From Puniceicoccales bacterium (GTDB lineage: Bacteria > Verrucomicrobiota > Verrucomicrobiia > Opitutales > UBA953): a stretch of DNA of 38,173 bases. Below, in pieces: positions 34,974 through 38,173 of the stretch (position 1 is its first letter; each line of letters begins with the position of its first letter). Location: the NCBI GenBank assembly GCA_031280235.1, contig JAITHA010000080.1:1-38173 (forward strand). The letters run 5' to 3'. The translations under genes were made by a program, and so were the position numbers. The notes under the pieces were generated by a model. That model saw nothing but the letters and a program-made list of their open reading frames with translations, did no database searches and was not told the origin of the DNA.

Positions 34974-36002
34974 TCAGGAAGCCGGGAAATGCAGAGCGTC
35001 GAGCTGCGCACGAATAAACCCGGCGAGCTCGCCCAGACGTTTAGTGGCAGGCACATTTTTGAAAGACACGATAGCGGCCAGAGCTTTGTCGAGCTCTGCG
35101 TGGAAAATCTCGGCGCAACGCTGCGGAATATCCACCGCAAGCATCCGCTGCACGAGTTCATCTGGCGCGATCAGGTGATGCTCCAGTGCCTCGGTCAACT
35201 GCGCAAAATCCTCCACCCCAAGCTGCCCAAAGTAGAGCAGCGCGGGGAGGGTAAACTTGCCACTCGAAAAGTCTGTCCCAAGCGTCTTGCCAAAACCCGC
35301 TTCGCTGCCGATGAGATCCGTGATGTCATCAAAAATTTGGTAGGCGATGCCGAGGTGGCGCCCATAGATGGCGCAGGCATCTGCGTAAGCCACGTCGTCG
35401 AAAGCAAGGGTCGCCCCTAGGCGACAGGAAACCTCAAACAGCTCCGCAGTCTTCAACCGGATGATGCGATAGTATTGCTCAAGCGTGAGGTGCACGTTGC
35501 CCCGGTCAAAAGTCTGGCAAATCTCGCCCGAGCAGACTTGGCGCGTGGCTGTGGAAACGTGGCGGCAAACCTCGGTAGTGGGAAACTCCGAAGCGAGAAT
35601 AAGAGCCTGGGCAAAAAACGCGTCGCCCAAGAGCACGGCTGGGTGCTGCCCATGTTGCGCAACGATGGTACGCGAGTTGTGACGCAAATCTGCCTCGTCG
35701 AGAATGTCGTCGTGAATAAGCGTGGCGAGGTGGACCAGCTCAATGATGGCGGCGGCGCGCACGAGTGGCTGCGCAGGCGGAGTACCTGTCCACCCAGCGT
35801 AAAACACAAGAGCAGGGCGCAGACGCTTGCCCCTATGCGCGAGCGTGTAAGAAACGAGGCTGCGTACTGCGGGCTCAAACTCGACCACCTGAGCGTCCAG
35901 AAATTCATCCAACAACCGGAGATGCTCACGGATCGGAGCGAAGAGCACTGTGCTGTCGCGGATGCTTGCTGGAATGTCGCTGATGGTGGGATCTGGCAGC
36001 AT
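34974..36002 (-). CDS. Polyprenyl diphosphate synthase (long-chain, IspA/IspB family)
   Basis: Builds linear isoprenoid chains by adding IPP units to an allylic diphosphate; probably makes the side chain of the quinone methylated by the menG/ubiE product. The ATG at 36002 gives a 342-residue protein, right for octaprenyl/heptaprenyl-type synthases; the long ORF to 36299 overlaps decayed purB sequence. The first Asp-rich motif is LIHDDILDEADLRHN (Asp98, 99 and 102) and the second is YQIFDDITDLIG. HRGKRLRPALV and GTDFSSGKFTLPAL are also diagnostic. Chain length cannot be fixed without modelling the pocket before the first motif. A decayed purB is 65 bp upstream. Confidence 0.9.
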   Translation of the reverse strand: MLPDPTISDIPASIRDSTVLFAPIREHLRLLDEFLDAQVVEFEPAVRSLVSYTLAHRGKRLRPALVFYAGWTGTPPAQPLVRAAAIIELVHLATLIHDDILDEADLRHNSRTIVAQHGQHPAVLLGDAFFAQALILASEFPTTEVCRHVSTATRQVCSGEICQTFDRGNVHLTLEQYYRIIRLKTAELFEVSCRLGATLAFDDVAYADACAIYGRHLGIAYQIFDDITDLIGSEAGFGKTLGTDFSSGKFTLPALLYFGQLGVEDFAQLTEALEHHLIAPDELVQRMLAVDIPQRCAEIFHAELDKALAAIVSFKNVPATKRLGELAGFIRAQLDALHFPAS

Positions 36003-36067
36003 GGGTGGATTGTGAGGCGGCACGCTAGGCGGGCAGGCTTGAAAGGCAAGCGCTGGCTGCCACACGC

Positions 36068-37432
36068 TCAAAACATACGTCCGGGCTTTACCGCCACAAC
36101 ATCGGGGAACCGCGCCACCCACTCCCCAGCCCGCGCCACAAAAGTGTCCTCCTGCGCACCAGCCATGCCCGTCTGCGCACCAGCGGAGTTGACGAGGGCG
36201 TCCAATTTCCCGCGTGGCAGCCCGTCTTCCCATTGCGCAACTCGCGAGCGGCAGCCACGGCGTGCTCCTTGACGAGCTCGTGCGCCGCCTCGCGCCCAAC
36301 GCCCGCCCTCACCGCCTCCATACGAAAAGTCGTCGTGAGCAGAAACGGCAGGTAATGGCGGGTCTCGCGGGCAATGACGGTGGTGTTCAACTCCATTTGG
36401 CCCAGAATGGTGAGGAAAGTCTCCAAGAGCCCATCCATCGCAAAAAACGCGTCCGGCAACATGACACGCCACACAACAGAACAGGAGACATCGCCCTCGT
36501 TCCACTGATCTCCAGCCAAGTCTGCCGCCATAGCAAGATAGCCACGCAAAATGACATGAAAACCGTTCAATCGCTCACAATTGCGACTGTTCATCTTATG
36601 CGGTATCGCCGAAGAACCCACTTGCCCCGGCAGGAAACCTTCGCTCGCCAACTCGTGCCAGCCATCAAACGCAGGGTCTTGGCAAACGGGGACGGTACGG
36701 AGGCAAATACGACAAGAGCGGACAAGGTGTCAAAGTCGAGCGAGCGCGGATAGACTTGGCCCACGGCGGAGAGACCGCGCGGAATGCCAAGATGTGCAAG
36801 GATGCGTGCGTCGAGCTCGACTGCCCTTGTCGCATCGCCGACGAAGAGCGTCACTTGGTTGAGCTGCGTGCCCACGGCCCCCTTTAGCCCACGCGCGGCG
36901 TAGCTCGCGAGATGGGCATCAAGGCGCACAAGACCGAGCAAAAACTCCTCGCCAGACATTGCCCAACGCTTCCCCACCGTAGTGGGCTGCGCGGCAACAT
37001 TGTGCGTGCGCGCCGCGAGCATCACATCCCGCCTCGCGCGCCCGGGCTGCCAGCTTATCGAGGCAGGCGACGGCCTTCAGGCGCACAAGGCCAAGCGCAC
37101 GAAAAACCTGCAACTGCTCGACATTTTCCGTGAGGTCGCGGCTCGTCATGCCCTTGTGGATGTGCTCGTGGCCAGCGAGGGCACAGAACTCCTCAATGCG
37201 CGCCTTGACATCATGGCGCGTCACCTCCTCGCGCAGGGGCGATGGACGCGAGATCCACCATGTCCCGTGCACCCTCATAGGCCTCCATTGCCCCCAACGG
37301 CACATCCAAGCCGAGGTCGCGCTGAACCCTGAGCACGGCTATCCAAAACTCGCCTTCAAGAACGATTCTTCCCGTCGGCGACTAGATATCTTTCATGGCG
37401 CCAGAGGCGTAGCGTTCCGCGAGAACGTTCAT
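36068..37432 (-). pseudogene. purB: Adenylosuccinate lyase, full-length but disrupted by a stop and several frameshifts
   Basis: Adenylosuccinate lyase acts twice in purine synthesis (SAICAR to AICAR, and adenylosuccinate to AMP). About 455 codons remain, the usual length, but in pieces. MNVLAERYASGAMKDI is followed at 37384 by TAG where Trp is expected. Frameshifts follow near 37235-37240 (before LREEVTRHDVKARIEEF), 37026-37034 (before VMLAARTHNVAAQPTT), 36655-36665 (before ELASEGFLPGQVGSSAIPHK) and 36215-36240 (before LPRGKLDALVNSAGAQ). The catalytic signature SSAIPHKMN is intact. Short indels and a nonsense codon without large deletions imply recent loss. Neighbouring genes are intact, which argues against general sequencing error. 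Another purB elsewhere would be needed for prototrophy. Confidence 0.9.
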
Positions 37433-37500
37433 GATGGGTTTTGTCACGGCTCGGGGGTGCACCCTGCCCCCAAACATCACCCCTGTCAAGCAGGCGGACC

Positions 37501-37869
37501 TCAGCTCTTTGCTTTGGGCAGCTCAGCAGGGATATCTACGTCATGCGGATGGTTACGCTTTTCTTTTTCCAACCGATGGCGACGGCGGATTTGCCGGGTG
37601 AGCTTTTCGTTCAGCGCGTCTATGGATTTATAGAGATCGTCGCTCTCAACACGAACAGCGATTGGAGCACCGCGCAATTCTACCTGCCCCTTTGCTATAA
37701 ATTCGTTCTGGTGCTTGTGAGAAGGCTGATATTCGAGTTCGACGTTGATGCGTATAATGCGCTCATTGTGCTTAAAGACCTTAGCGAGCTTTGTGTTCAC
37801 ATGATCCTTGATCGCTTCGGTAAGGTTGAGGTTCAGGCCCGTGATGCGGACTGCGTCGGTACTTGGCAT
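37501..37869 (-). CDS. hpf: Ribosome hibernation promoting factor (short HPF/RaiA family)
   Basis: A 122-residue cytoplasmic protein that binds the 30S decoding centre in resting cells and blocks translation, protecting ribosomes. The sequence has the beta-alpha-beta-beta-beta-alpha fold of the family: RITGLNLNLTEAIKDHVNTKLAKVF, INVELEYQPSH, FIAKGQVELRGAPIAVRVESDDLYKSIDALNEKLTRQIRRRH. After the core comes a short basic tail. It lacks the C-terminal dimerisation domain of long HPF, so it should not form 100S ribosomes by itself. It starts at ATG 37869 and precedes decayed purB in the same direction. Confidence 0.93.
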   Translation of the reverse strand: MPSTDAVRITGLNLNLTEAIKDHVNTKLAKVFKHNERIIRINVELEYQPSHKHQNEFIAKGQVELRGAPIAVRVESDDLYKSIDALNEKLTRQIRRRHRLEKEKRNHPHDVDIPAELPKAKS

Positions 37870-37983
37870 GGGGATTAGAGTTGGGTGGGTTTTTGCCTTG
37901 AAGACTCAAGCCCATCGCCACTTGACGACAAACCCTTCAAAGCACATGTACACTACCTTGAACGCCCATCCGTGCAAGTGTTT
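37870..37983 (-). promoter_or_regulatory. Upstream region of hpf
   Basis: 114 bp between hpf and the edge ORF, presumably containing the hpf promoter. TTGCAC is present but its spacing to TGTACA is about 19 bp, too long for a confident sigma-70 call. Confidence 0.25.
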
Positions 37984-38173
37984 TCAATCTACAGGAGTTT
38001 TTAATAGTCCCCCAGCCCCTTCGCGCCAAGCCTGATACAGCGGCAGCGGCAGGTTCAGGCAGGAGTTTCCCCATGTGGGTGGCGAGAGGGCATGGGGGTA
38101 AAAAGAGGATGCGGGGGGCAGGTTGGGGGCTTTTCCGCGGAGCAACTCGACCGGGGTTTTGTTGGCGCGAGAG
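37984..38173 (-). CDS. C-terminal part of an ORF entering from the right edge (possible integrase/transposase tail)
   Basis: On the minus strand one frame is open for all 63 codons from the window edge to a TGA at 37984. It starts SRANKTPVELLRGKAP and ends AGGLLKTPVD, with a proline-rich middle. NKTPVELL is reminiscent of the end of DDE integrases (KTPxExL), where the catalytic core would lie beyond the window. The proline-rich tail is unusual for them. A chance open frame in GC-rich DNA is also possible. Confidence 0.35.
   Translation of the reverse strand, partial: SRANKTPVELLRGKAPNLPPASSFYPHALSPPTWGNSCLNLPLPLYQAWREGAGGLLKTPVD

Noticed and set aside
35475-36272. 265-aa plus-strand ORF
   Set aside because: Antisense of the polyprenyl diphosphate synthase and decayed purB; no recognisable domain.

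Overview
ORGANISM. Gene content points to a Gram-negative, double-membrane bacterium of the PVC superphylum, most likely a verrucomicrobium of the Opitutae type. This is inferred from gene families and layout, not from a search. Housekeeping genes are GC-rich (ruvC and pgpH look near 60%). Many starts I checked lack a clear Shine-Dalgarno. The cargo includes outer-membrane barrels, an MCE protein, a T2SS/T4P inner-membrane protein and long GGAIYN-repeat surface protein sequence.

LAYOUT. (1) Bases 1-9703, minus strand: one giant Pmp/autotransporter-like surface protein gene that leaves the window on the left. The ORF track shows only its first 1008 codons because a run of nine Gs (minus strand, 6801-6809) throws the ribosome into a stop 9 nt later. 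I read all triplets from 6800 to 1 in the neighbouring minus frame and found no stop. With eight Gs the gene would read straight through for at least 3,234 codons. (2) 10196-12601, minus: a four-gene cassette of exported or membrane proteins (HEAT-like, rhodanese, MauE/DoxX-like, DUF1573) joined by ATGA overlaps. (3) 12673-18510, minus: proA, a LysM protein, murD, ispH, rbfA and tyrA. (4) 18639-23862, plus: a membrane-anchored FGE-like protein, ruvC, a PgpH-like HD phosphodiesterase and ybeY. (5) 23940-28366, plus: an envelope cluster of a polysaccharide-export-type ABC ATPase, a beta-barrel protein, an MCE/MlaD-like protein and a GlfT2-like glycosyltransferase that is clearly AT-richer. (6) 28367-29663: a gene-poor scar with a C12 run, a barrel-protein fragment, a perfect palindrome and an IS5-type transposase relic. 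(7) 29664-32249, minus: dgkA, a Tat-exported SGNH hydrolase and gspF/pilC. (8) 32554-34348, plus: a HAD hydrolase and menG/ubiE. (9) 34382-37869: a second transposase relic, tRNA-Gly(TCC), a 30-aa membrane peptide, a polyprenyl diphosphate synthase, a decayed full-length purB and hpf. A partial ORF runs off the right edge.

HOW IT FITS TOGETHER. The intact core covers cell wall (murD, LysM), isoprenoid and quinone supply (ispH, polyprenyl synthase, menG), amino acids (proA, tyrA), ribosome maturation and hibernation (rbfA, ybeY, hpf) and envelope biogenesis. Mixed with it are signs of surface-protein variability (homopolymer tract, 387-bp tandem duplication) and gene decay (purB with one nonsense codon and about four frameshifts, two transposase relics, a barrel remnant). 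This combination would suit a host-associated lineage, but that is inference.
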